A stretch of DNA of 48,638 nucleotides from Pseudomonas lopnurensis (GTDB taxonomy: Bacteria > Pseudomonadota > Gammaproteobacteria > Pseudomonadales > Pseudomonadaceae), in contig NZ_JADDIX010000069.1 of the NCBI RefSeq assembly GCF_015070855.1, positions 20,744 through 69,381 of the forward strand, written 5' to 3'. The notes beneath the pieces were generated by a model. The model saw only the letters and a program-made list of their open reading frames with translations, did no database searches and was not told where the DNA came from. Each line of letters starts with the position of its first letter. The stretch's first letter is position 1. Positions 17,064-26,573 of the stretch are shown in pieces. The position numbers and the translations under genes were made by a program.

Positions 17064-18278
17064 TTGAGCTTCATGGATTCACAGCGGCGCGTGGTTTCCG
17101 GCATGCGACCGAGCGGCCGGCTCCATCTCGGCCACTACCACGGCGTGCTGAAGAACTGGGTCAGGCTGCAGCACGAGTATCAATGTTTCTTCTGCATCGT
17201 CGACTGGCATGCGCTGACCACCGACTACGAAACCTCCGGCGACATCGCCCAGAACGTCATGGACATGGCGGTGGACTGGCTGGCCGCCGGGGTCAGCCCG
17301 AGCTCGGCGACGCTGTTCATCCAGTCGCAGGTCCCCGAACACGCCGAGCTGCACCTGCTGCTGTCGATGATCTGCCCGCTGGGCTGGCTGGAGCGTGTGC
17401 CGTCCTACAAGGAACTGCAGCAGCACCTGCAGCACAAGGATCTGGAGACCTATGGGTTTCTCGGCTATCCGCTGCTGCAGGCCGCGGACATCCTGCTCTA
17501 TCGTGCCGGGCTGGTGCCGGTCGGCGCCGACCAGCTGCCGCATATCGAGTTCGCCCGTGACGTGGCGCGCCGCTTCAACCATCTGTACGGGCGTGAGGAC
17601 GATTTCGAGAGCAAGGCCGAGGCGGCGATCCGCAAGCTCGGCAAGAAGACCTCGAAACTCTACGTCAACCTGCGCAGGAGCTATCAGGAACAGGGCGACG
17701 TCGAGGCATTGAACACCGCCCGTGCCATCCTCAAGGAGCAGCAGACCATCACCCTCGGCGACCAGGAGCGGCTGTACGGCTACCTGGAGGGCTGCGGCAG
17801 GCTGCTGTTGCCCGAGCCGCAGGCGCTGCTCGGCGACGCGCCGAAGATTTCCGGCCTGGATGGCGGCAAGATGGCCAAGTCCAACGGCAACGCCATCTAC
17901 CTGCGCGACACCCCCGGCGAGATCGAAGAGAAGATCCGCCGCATGCCCACCGATCCGGCACGCGTGCATCGCGGCGATCCCGGCGAACCGACGCGTTGCC
18001 CGGTGTGGCAGATGCATCTGGTGCACTCCGAAGACGCCGTCTGCCAGTGGGCCGAGCAGGGTTGTCGCAGTGCCGGCATCGGCTGCCTGGAATGCAAGGC
18101 GCCGCTGATCGACGCGATCAAGGCCGATCTCGCGCCGCTGCAGGAGCGCGCGCTGGATTACGAGCAGAATCCCGATCTGGTGCGCAGCATCCTCGCCGAA
18201 GGCGCCGAACATGCCCGCGACGAGGCCCGCGAGACCCTGATCGACGTGCGCCAGGCCATGGGCCTGAACTACCGCTGA
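17064..18278 (+). CDS. trpS: tryptophanyl-tRNA synthetase with a four-cysteine iron-sulfur-type motif
   Basis: 404 aa from a TTG at 17064, which is 7 nt after AAGGA; the ATG at 17073 is the alternative but is too far from that site. Class I motifs are present: HLGH (21-24) for HIGH and KMAKS (269-273) for KMSKS. After the catalytic core comes Cys312-x21-Cys334-x6-Cys341-x2-Cys344, close to the C-x22-C-x6-C-x2-C ligands of the [4Fe-4S] cluster in Thermotoga maritima TrpRS. The gene lies in an rnm-yciO-trpS-scpA-scpB operon. Pseudomonads also tend to carry a second, cysteine-poor TrpRS elsewhere; I cannot see whether this genome does. Confidence 0.92.
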   Translation: MSFMDSQRRVVSGMRPSGRLHLGHYHGVLKNWVRLQHEYQCFFCIVDWHALTTDYETSGDIAQNVMDMAVDWLAAGVSPSSATLFIQSQVPEHAELHLLLSMICPLGWLERVPSYKELQQHLQHKDLETYGFLGYPLLQAADILLYRAGLVPVGADQLPHIEFARDVARRFNHLYGREDDFESKAEAAIRKLGKKTSKLYVNLRRSYQEQGDVEALNTARAILKEQQTITLGDQERLYGYLEGCGRLLLPEPQALLGDAPKISGLDGGKMAKSNGNAIYLRDTPGEIEEKIRRMPTDPARVHRGDPGEPTRCPVWQMHLVHSEDAVCQWAEQGCRSAGIGCLECKAPLIDAIKADLAPLQERALDYEQNPDLVRSILAEGAEHARDEARETLIDVRQAMGLNYR

Positions 18279-18311
18279 GCGCGGCACGCACCGCCCCTTT
18301 GGAGAGGCCGC

Positions 18312-19133
18312 ATGCAACAAACCGAGGTGCAGAACGCCGAATCGATCCAGCCCGGCGAGCAGCTGCGGCTGGCGCTGGTCTATGGTGAGGCGGTCACCGA
18401 GCTGCCGCTGGATCTGTATATTCCGCCGGATGCCCTGGAGGTCTTTCTCGAAGCCTTCGAGGGGCCGCTGGACCTACTGCTCTATCTGATCCGCAAGCAG
18501 AACATCGATATCCTCGACATCCCGGTAGCGGAGATCACCCGCCAGTACATGGGTTACGTCGAGCTGATGAAGTCGGTGCGCCTGGAGCTGGCGGCCGAGT
18601 ATCTGGTGATGGCCGCGATGCTCGCCGAGATCAAGTCGCGCATGCTGCTGCCGCGCTCGGCCGAGGTCGCCGAGGAAGAAGACGACCCGCGCGCCGAACT
18701 GATCCGCCGCCTGCAGGAGTACGAGCGCTTCAAGGCTGCGGCCGAGGACCTCGACGAGTTGCCGCGGGTCGGTCGCGAGCTGCAGGTGCCGCGCCTCGAT
18801 GCGCCGCAGGCGCGGGCGCGCAAGCTGCTGCCGGACGTCAGCCTGGAGGAGCTGCTGGTGTCCATGGCCGAGGTGCTGCGCCGTGCCGACATGTTCGAAA
18901 GCCACCAGGTCACCCGCGAGGCGCTGTCGACCCGCGAGCGCATGAGCGAGGTGCTCGAGCGCCTCAAGGGCGGCGGCTTCGTTCCGTTCGTCACGCTGTT
19001 CCGCGTCGAGGAAGGGCGGCTCGGCGTGGTGGTGACCTTCATGGCGGTGCTCGAGCTGATCAAGGAATCGCTGGTCGAGCTGGTGCAGAATGAGCCCTTC
19101 GCGCCGATCCATGTACGCGGCCGCACCGAATAG
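18312..19133 (+). CDS. scpA: segregation and condensation protein A
   Basis: 273 aa. The kleisin N-terminal region LEAFEGPLDLLLYLIRKQNIDILDIPVAEITRQY (about 47-80) is the helix that binds the SMC neck, and the C-terminal winged helix (about 200-265) binds the SMC head. A charged helical linker joins them. ScpA bridges the SMC dimer and recruits ScpB to organise and segregate the chromosome. SMC is not in the window. A GGAGAGG site precedes the ATG; 33 bp separate it from trpS and 41 bp from scpB. Confidence 0.95.
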   Translation: MQQTEVQNAESIQPGEQLRLALVYGEAVTELPLDLYIPPDALEVFLEAFEGPLDLLLYLIRKQNIDILDIPVAEITRQYMGYVELMKSVRLELAAEYLVMAAMLAEIKSRMLLPRSAEVAEEEDDPRAELIRRLQEYERFKAAAEDLDELPRVGRELQVPRLDAPQARARKLLPDVSLEELLVSMAEVLRRADMFESHQVTREALSTRERMSEVLERLKGGGFVPFVTLFRVEEGRLGVVVTFMAVLELIKESLVELVQNEPFAPIHVRGRTE

Positions 19134-19174
19134 ACCGGCGCGGCGCACCCGCACAACTGTTGAGGTAGCACCCC

Positions 19175-19936
19175 GTGGACCTTTCCGATCCCAAGGATCT
19201 GGCTTCGCTGCTCGAAGCCTTTCTGCTTGCCAGCGGCAAGCCGCTTTCACTGGAGCGCCTGGGCGAGCTGTTCGAAGAGGGCGAGCGGCCGTCTTCGGCA
19301 CAGTTGAAAAAGGCCCTGGAGGTCCTGGAGAAATCCTGCAAGGGTCGTGCGTTCGAACTCAAGGAAGTCGCCAGTGGGTATCGGCTGCAGGTGCGCGAGC
19401 GCTTCTCGCCCTGGGTCGGCCGGCTCTGGGAGGAGCGGCCGCAGCGCTACTCGCGCGCGCTGCTGGAAACCCTGGCGCTGATCGCCTACCGCCAGCCCAT
19501 CACTCGCGGTGAGATCGAGGACATCCGCGGCGTCGCGGTCAACAGCCAGATCGTCAAGACGCTGCAGGAGCGCGAGTGGATTCGCGTCGTCGGCCATCGT
19601 GACGTGCCGGGGCGGCCGGCGATGTTCGCCACCACCCGCCAGTTTCTCGATCACTTCAACCTGAAGAACCTCGACGAACTGCCGCCGCTCGCCGTGCTGC
19701 GCGAGATGGAGCCCGAGTTGCGGCCGGTGCTCGACGAGGAGGACGCGACCGTGCCCGCCGCGCTGCAGGCACGCGCCGACGTGGCGGCGCAGGAGGCAGA
19801 GACGGAACCGCGCGAACAGACCAGCTTCCGCAGTCTGCTGGCCGAGCTGGACGGCATGGAGCAGGGGCTCAAGACGGACTTCGACGACCTGCTGGAAGTC
19901 GAGGCCTCGCCGGAGGACGACGAGCCGGCGCAATGA
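19175..19936 (+). CDS. scpB: segregation and condensation protein B
   Basis: 253 aa from a GTG start preceded by TGAGGTAG. Two winged-helix domains are visible: LASLLEAFLLASGKPLSLERLGELF at the start, and the second around ALLETLALIAYRQPITRGEIEDIRGV, then GRPAMFATTRQFLDHFNL. A long acidic C-terminal tail (about 190-253) is typical of pseudomonad ScpB. ScpB dimers stabilise the ScpA-SMC complex. The gene ends the operon; a 607-bp repeat-rich spacer follows. Confidence 0.95.
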   Translation: MDLSDPKDLASLLEAFLLASGKPLSLERLGELFEEGERPSSAQLKKALEVLEKSCKGRAFELKEVASGYRLQVRERFSPWVGRLWEERPQRYSRALLETLALIAYRQPITRGEIEDIRGVAVNSQIVKTLQEREWIRVVGHRDVPGRPAMFATTRQFLDHFNLKNLDELPPLAVLREMEPELRPVLDEEDATVPAALQARADVAAQEAETEPREQTSFRSLLAELDGMEQGLKTDFDDLLEVEASPEDDEPAQ

Positions 19937-19977
19937 GCGCCGGCTTTGGGGGATGGCGTTGGGCATTTTGCACCACC

Positions 19978-20041
19978 GTAGGAGCCCGCTTGCGGGCGAA
20001 CCGTGGTGGCGTGCAGTGATCGCCCGCAAGCGGGCTCCTAC
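19978..20041. repeat. REP hairpin, family A, copy 2 (22-bp perfect arms)
   Basis: The left arm 19978-19999 and right arm 20020-20041 are perfectly complementary over 22 bp (GTAGGAGCCCGCTTGCGGGC plus GA) with a 20-nt loop. Its position 41 bp after the scpB stop suggests that it also stabilises or ends the operon transcript. Confidence 0.85.
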
Positions 20042-20203
20042 AACTAAGTGCCATGCCGTTCGCCTTGCCCGACGTGGATAAGCCGCACGCGGCGTTATCC
20101 ACCCTACCGGTCTTGGTGTTTTTACAGTTCGTAGGGTGGGCAACGGCGAAGCCTTGCCCACGCGTCCGGTGGGCGCAAACGCGGAGTACCCTTCTTGCAC
20201 ACC

Positions 20204-20270
20204 GTAGGAGCCCGCTTGCGGGCGAACCGCGGCGGTGCGCAGCGCCGATCGCCGGCAAGCCGGCTCCTAC
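20204..20270. repeat. REP hairpin, family A, copy 3
   Basis: It opens with GTAGGAGCCCGCTTGCGGGC and closes GGCAAGCCGGCTCCTAC. The interior (GAACCGCGGCGGTGCGCAGC) is closer to copy 1 at 3446 than to copy 2, whose arms have been made perfectly complementary. Confidence 0.8.
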
Positions 20271-20543
20271 AAGAAGCGCCATGCCGTTCGCCTTGCTCTC
20301 GTGCCCGCGGTGGATAAGCCGCACGCGGCGTTATCCACCCTGCCGGTCTTGGCGTTTTTACAGGCATCGTAGGGGCGCGAAAGCGCGCGGCTGGCGGATA
20401 CGGGCGCCGAGCGGTCGCAGCTTCGAACGGCGCGTCGGAACGCCAACCGATCCCGGATGGTTTATGGTTGTCTGAATCACCGAACAGTTGACACGGTTGG
20501 CACCCGATCAACCGACACTCGATTGTCCCAGCAGGAGTAAGGC

Positions 20544-22369
<1,826 letters not shown>

Positions 22370-22373
<4 letters not shown>

Positions 22374-23332
22374 AAACGGCTCTGGTTGGCGACATCGGCG
22401 GGACCAACGCCCGCTTCGCCCTCTGGCGCGACCAGCGCATCGAGCAGATCCGGGTGCTGCCGACGGCGGATCATGCCCGCCCCGAACTGGCGATCCTGGC
22501 CTATCTGGCCGAGATCGGGCTGCCGCTGGATGCGCTCGACGCGGTCTGCCTGGCCTGCGCCGGGCCGGTGGACGGCGACAGCTTCCGCTTCACCAACAAC
22601 CACTGGCAGCTGAGCCGCAAGGCGTTCTGTCAGGCGCTGGGGCTGAGCGAGCTGCTGCTGATCAACGACTTCGCCGCCATGGCTCTGGGCATGACGCGCC
22701 TGCGCGAGAACGAGCGCGTCACGGTCTGCGCGGGTGAGCCCGAACCGGGCCGGCCGCGCCTGGTCATCGGTCCCGGTACCGGCCTCGGGGTCGCGGCGCT
22801 GCTGCCGCTGGAAGGCGGCGGCTGGCGTGCGTTGCCGGGCGAGGGGGGGCATGTCTGCCTGCCGCTCGGGAGCGAGCGTGAAGCGGCGATCTGGGCGTAT
22901 CTGCACCGTACGCTCGGCCATGTCAGTGCCGAAGCGGTGCTCAGCGGTTCGGGGCTGCTGAGGCTGTATCGGGCCTGCAGTGCGCTGGATGGCCGCGAGG
23001 CGCTGCTCGATTCGCCCGCAGGCGTCACCGCCGCCGCGCTCGCCGGCGAGCCCTACGCCGTGGAGGTGCTGCAGCAGTTCTGCCGCTGGCTCGGGCGTAT
23101 CGCCGGGGACAACGTGCTGACGCTGGGCGCGCGCGGCGGCGTCTATATCGCCGGCGGCATGGTGCCGCGCTTCGCCGAGTTGTTCCTGCGCAGCGACTTC
23201 ACCCACAGCCTGCGCGACAAGGGCTGCATGAGCGGCTACTTCGACGGGTTGCCGGTGTGGCTGGTGACCGCGGCCTATCCGGGGTTGGAGGGCGCTGGCG
23301 TGGCACTGCAGGCGTTGCTCGAGGATACCTAA
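22370..23332 (+). CDS. glk: glucokinase
   Basis: 320 aa from a GTG that overlaps the edd stop by four bases (GTGA), so the two are translationally coupled. The ATP-binding signature [10 protein letters not shown] is at residues 7-16; [21 protein letters not shown] and [11 protein letters not shown] are the glucose-binding and phosphate regions. It phosphorylates cytoplasmic glucose to feed the Entner-Doudoroff route with edd. In P. aeruginosa the next genes are the GltR/GltS regulators; they are missing here and a minus-strand gene follows. Confidence 0.95.
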
Positions 23333-23340
23333 GGGCGATT

Positions 23341-23395
23341 GTTGGGCTTCGCTGCGCTCAGCGCCAGCCTACGTCCGTGTGGGCGTAGGTCCACG
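23341..23395. repeat. partial family B repeat after glk
   Basis: GTTGGGCTTCGCTGCGCTCAG, then CGCCAGCCTACGTCC and GGGCGTAGGTCC. This is a shortened copy of the element seen at 36837-36923, sitting between the convergent glk and the GNAT-like gene. Confidence 0.6.
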
Positions 23396-23433
23396 GGGTC
23401 GTCCAGTGGATGGCGGCGGGCACGATCCGCGGC

Positions 23434-24204
23434 TCAGCGTGTCGCCATCCAGATCAGCAGGCCGGCCTGGAACAGCGCCAGGGCGATCAGGCAGACGATG
23501 GTGAAGCGCAGTGCGCCGTCCTCGCGGCGGAAGCGGGCGATGCGTTCCTGCAGTTCGCGGATCTGGTTGTCCTGCGCCTGCAGATTGCGATCGGCCTGTT
23601 CCAGCATCGCCGCGGCTTCCTGCAGTTCGACGATCTGCACCTTCTCGCCGTTCCAGTCCGGGCGCAGGGCGCTGACGCGTGGGGCGCCATAGGTGGCCTT
23701 TTGCTGCTGCGCCTGGGGATAGTTGATGTCGAAACCCTGGGTGCGCAGGCAATGGTCGCGGCGCAGGCGGTAATCGTCGTTGGACGCATCCTTGGGCAGC
23801 GAGCCGCCTTCGACCAGGTAATGCGCCCAGCGCTTCTGCGCCCAGGCGGCGCCCTGCGCCAGCAGGAAGCGGCCGAGCCCGCGATTGGCCGGTTCGATGT
23901 GCAGGCCCGAATCCGGACCGAAGCGCAGTTCCTTGCTGCGATGATCGGCCCAGACCTCCAGGACGTTGTGCTTGCGCGACCGCATCTGGCCGGGAACGTT
24001 GATGAACAGGCGCAGCAGGCTCTGCTCGGGCGTGTGTCGCTCCACCTGGGCGAACTCGACGAAGCGCAGCGGGCGCGCGCCGCCGTCGCGCTCGGTCGGC
24101 AGCGGCGCCAGGCGCAACAGCCGGAAACGGTCGGGCAGCAGCTCGGCCCATGGGTGTGGCGGCGGCGTTGCCTGGTCTTCATCGGTGGTCTGGGTATCGG
24201 TCAT
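23434..24204 (-). CDS. GNAT-like protein with coiled coil and C-terminal membrane anchor
   Basis: 256 aa, unnamed. Residues 45-160 resemble a GNAT acyltransferase: NRGLGRFLLAQGAAWA (107-122) is like the acyl-CoA-binding motif A, and DYRLRRDHCLRTQGFDI (144-160) like motif B. Residues about 190-228 form a coiled coil (LQEAAAMLEQ...QIRELQERIARF), and one membrane helix at 232-253 ends the protein, so it is probably tail-anchored in the inner membrane with the catalytic part in the cytoplasm. Substrate unknown. It stands alone, 82 bp upstream of the hydrolase gene on the same strand. The GNAT assignment is by eye and could be wrong. Confidence 0.6.
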   Translation of the reverse strand: MTDTQTTDEDQATPPPHPWAELLPDRFRLLRLAPLPTERDGGARPLRFVEFAQVERHTPEQSLLRLFINVPGQMRSRKHNVLEVWADHRSKELRFGPDSGLHIEPANRGLGRFLLAQGAAWAQKRWAHYLVEGGSLPKDASNDDYRLRRDHCLRTQGFDINYPQAQQQKATYGAPRVSALRPDWNGEKVQIVELQEAAAMLEQADRNLQAQDNQIRELQERIARFRREDGALRFTIVCLIALALFQAGLLIWMATR

Positions 24205-24286
24205 CTGCGCGTTTCCTTGGCCTGCGTGCCGGTTCGATCAGGAGCCGTATCGGGCCGTTGTTCGCGGGCTATCGGCCGTCCGAGGC

Positions 24287-25249
24287 CTAACTGGAGGCTG
24301 GCAGGATGCCATTATCCTGCAGGAATTCGGCGATTCGTTCGAGCAGGGCGTGGGCGATCGGCCGTTCCGGGTCGTCGTACGAGGCCAGTTGCCGGTCATC
24401 CGCCGGTACGATGCGCAGCACATGGTTCATCCCGTCGATCAGTGCCAGCCGGGCATCCGGCTTGGCACGCGCGAGCGCCCGTGCGTCCTCGATGCCGATC
24501 TGGATGTCGGTGCGCCCCTGGACGATCAGCGCCGGGATGCCAACCGCGGCGAAGGCTGCCGCCGGGTCCTGGGCGAACAGCGAAATCAGGTAGGGCTGCA
24601 CGCTGGGCCGGAACAGCACCTGCAGCGGCTCGGGCACCTGCGCGTGGGTACGCCCGGCCTTGAGTTCGTCGATCAGGTAATGGCTGCTGGCGAGCAGGGC
24701 GGGCGGCAGCCGGCCCTGCAACTGTTCGCGCAAGACTTCGTCGATGGGCCGCCCGCTGCCGGCGATGGCGATCAGCGCGGTGGCCTCGGACCGCGGCGCG
24801 GCGAGGCTGGCGATCAGCGCGCCCTCGCTGTGGCCGATGAGGATCAGTTCGGCGAAACGCGGGTCGCTTCGGAGTTTGGCGCTCCAGGCCAGCGCATCGT
24901 CGGCATAGGCCTCGACGCTGAGGTCGCGCTCGTCCGGCGCGGCGGCCAGGCTGGCGCCGACGCCGCGCTTGTCGTAGCGCAGGCTGGCCACGCCGCGTTT
25001 CGCCAGCCCCTGGGCCAGGCGCTTGAGGCTGTCGTTGCGTCCGCCGGGGTTGTTGCCGTCGCGGTCGGTGGGGCCGGAACCGGCGATCAGCAGCGCCACC
25101 GGCAACGGCCGGTCGCTTTTGGGCAGCAGCAGGCTGCCCTGCAGCACGCCGTGGCCGGTGTCCAGATTCAGGGTCTGGTTGAGCAGCGTCTGGGCCTGGG
25201 CGAAAGGGATGGACATGATCAATAGCAGCAGTATCGGCAGGAAACGCAT
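24287..25249 (-). CDS. secreted alpha/beta hydrolase
   Basis: 320 aa. A signal peptide (about 1-19, ending AQA) precedes an alpha/beta hydrolase with the oxyanion region IAGSGPTDRDGN (55-66), nucleophile GHSEG (Ser141), Asp247 (GRTDIQI) and His275 (GMNHVL), a complete triad. Relatives of this type are periplasmic esterases or dienelactone-hydrolase-like enzymes of unknown substrate. It is transcribed on the minus strand, divergent from aroC with 158 bp between the starts. Confidence 0.85.
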   Translation of the reverse strand: MRFLPILLLLIMSIPFAQAQTLLNQTLNLDTGHGVLQGSLLLPKSDRPLPVALLIAGSGPTDRDGNNPGGRNDSLKRLAQGLAKRGVASLRYDKRGVGASLAAAPDERDLSVEAYADDALAWSAKLRSDPRFAELILIGHSEGALIASLAAPRSEATALIAIAGSGRPIDEVLREQLQGRLPPALLASSHYLIDELKAGRTHAQVPEPLQVLFRPSVQPYLISLFAQDPAAAFAAVGIPALIVQGRTDIQIGIEDARALARAKPDARLALIDGMNHVLRIVPADDRQLASYDDPERPIAHALLERIAEFLQDNGILPASS

Positions 25250-25339
25250 GGAGGGGCTTCGCTTGTCATTGAGCGGGTTGGGCGCGGCAACAAGACCCTA
25301 GGGCTCGCCGTTGCGCAGTATGCCCCGCCATCAGGATCG

Positions 25340-25367
25340 ATGAAACCGAGCGCGGCTCAGGTATACT
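25340..25367 (+). promoter_or_regulatory. candidate sigma-70 promoter of aroC
   Basis: ATGAAA (25340-25345) and TATACT (25362-25367) are separated by 16 bp and resemble -35 and -10 boxes; the -10 is 41 bp upstream of the aroC ATG. Confidence 0.5.
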
Positions 25368-25407
25368 TCCGCCCCCTGTTTCTTAGGTCGATCGCGGAGC
25401 GCCCTGC

Positions 25408-26499
25408 ATGTCCGGCAATACCTACGGCAAGCTGTTCACCGTCACCACCGCCGGCGAAAGCCATGGCCCGGCGCTGGTGGCCATCGTCGACGGCTGCCCG
25501 CCGGGGTTGGAGCTGTCGCTGCAGGACCTGCAGCACGACCTCGACCGGCGCAAGCCGGGCACCAGCCGCCACACCACCCAGCGCCAGGAAGCCGACGAGG
25601 TGGAAATCCTCTCCGGCGTGTTCGAGGGGCGGACCACCGGCTGCGCCATCGGCCTGCTGATCCGCAACACCGACCAGAAGTCCAAGGACTACTCGGCGAT
25701 CAAGGACCTGTTCCGTCCGGCCCACGCCGACTACAGCTACCACCACAAGTACGGCATCCGCGACTACCGCGGCGGCGGTCGCAGCTCGGCGCGCGAGACC
25801 GCCATGCGCGTGGCGGCCGGCGCCATCGCCAAGAAGTACCTGGCCAGCCAGGGCATCGTCGTGCGCGGCTACATGAGCCAGCTCGGCCCGATCGAGATTC
25901 CGTTCAAGAACTGGGACGGCGTCGAGCACAACGCCTTCTTCAGCCCCGACCCGGACAAGGTGCCGGAGCTCGAGGCCTACATGGACCAGCTGCGCCGCGA
26001 CCAGGATTCGGTCGGCGCGAAGATCACCGTGGTCGCCGAAGGCGTGATGCCGGGCCTCGGCGAGCCGATCTTCGACCGCCTGGACGCCGAGCTGGCCCAT
26101 GCGCTGATGAGCATCAACGCGGTCAAGGGCGTGGAGATCGGTGCCGGTTTCGCCAGCGTCGCCCAGCGCGGCACCGAGCACCGCGACGAGCTGACCCCGG
26201 AGGGTTTCCTCTCCAACAACGCCGGCGGCATCCTCGGCGGGATTTCCTCCGGCCAGCCGATCGTCGCCCACCTGGCGCTCAAGCCGACGTCCAGCATCAC
26301 CACCCCGGGACGTTCCATCGATGTCGACGGCAACCCGGTGGAGGTGATCACCAAGGGCCGCCACGACCCCTGCGTGGGCATCCGCGCCACGCCGATCGCC
26401 GAGGCGATGATGGCCATCGTGCTGATGGACCACCTGCTGCGCCATCGCGCGCAGAACGCCGAGGTGCGGGTGACCACGCCGGTGTTGGGGCAGCTTTGA
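25408..26499 (+). CDS. aroC: chorismate synthase
   Basis: 363 aa. Family signatures are intact: [18 protein letters not shown] (17-34), [20 protein letters not shown] and the C-terminal region ending in [10 protein letters not shown]. It makes chorismate from 5-enolpyruvylshikimate-3-phosphate, using reduced FMN without net redox, at the end of the shikimate pathway. A GGAGCG site precedes the ATG. An interspersed repeat begins directly after the stop. Confidence 0.97.
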   Translation: MSGNTYGKLFTVTTAGESHGPALVAIVDGCPPGLELSLQDLQHDLDRRKPGTSRHTTQRQEADEVEILSGVFEGRTTGCAIGLLIRNTDQKSKDYSAIKDLFRPAHADYSYHHKYGIRDYRGGGRSSARETAMRVAAGAIAKKYLASQGIVVRGYMSQLGPIEIPFKNWDGVEHNAFFSPDPDKVPELEAYMDQLRRDQDSVGAKITVVAEGVMPGLGEPIFDRLDAELAHALMSINAVKGVEIGAGFASVAQRGTEHRDELTPEGFLSNNAGGILGGISSGQPIVAHLALKPTSSITTPGRSIDVDGNPVEVITKGRHDPCVGIRATPIAEAMMAIVLMDHLLRHRAQNAEVRVTTPVLGQL

Positions 26500-26573
26500 G
26501 CGGCAAGCTTCAAGCCACAAGCTGCAAGTGGGCCGTTGTGCTGTTTCTGCTTGCCGCTTGAAGCTTGTAGCTT
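26500..26573. repeat. family C repeat (AAGCTTCAAGC / GCTTGAAGCTTG), copy 1
   Basis: GCGGCAAGCTTCAAGCCACA then AGCTGCAAG, and in opposite orientation CTTGCCGCTTGAAGCTTG then TAGCTT. It fills the aroC-MFS gap exactly, from the aroC stop to the MFS start codon. Related blocks lie at 44271-44365 and 45511-45580. Confidence 0.8.

Larger units (their letters stand above)
19968..20363. repeat. imperfect direct duplication of a composite repeat block
   Basis: Copy 1 (19968-20127) and copy 2 (20195-20363) share the same order: TTGCAC, a family A REP hairpin, a TGCCATGCCGTTCGCCTTGC segment (or close variant), GTGGATAAGCCGCACGCGGC/TTATCCAC hairpin, then CCGGTCTTGG and TTTTTACAG. They are separated by a GTAGGGTGGGC element. 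The copies differ at scattered positions, so the duplication is not recent. Confidence 0.85.
19937..20543. other. 607-bp gene-free spacer between scpB and edd
   Basis: No gene. It holds two family A REP hairpins, two GTGGATAA...TTATCCAC hairpins, a GTAGGGTGGGC element (about 20131-20190) and a family-typical GTAGGGGCGCGAAAGCGCG (from about 20370), described separately. The last 80 bp are non-repetitive and should carry the edd promoter; TTGACA at 20488-20493 is a perfect -35 hexamer but no good -10 follows at 16-18 bp. I looked for a HexR-type TTGT-N7/8-ACAA operator and did not find a convincing one. Confidence 0.7.

Noticed and set aside
20074..20338. TTATCCAC motifs as a replication origin
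   Set aside because: They are arms of a repeated hairpin, there is no AT-rich unwinding region and no dnaA or dnaN gene nearby.
20460..20543. HexR operator upstream of edd
   Set aside because: A TTGT half-site (20468-20471) is present but no ACAA partner lies at 7-8 bp.
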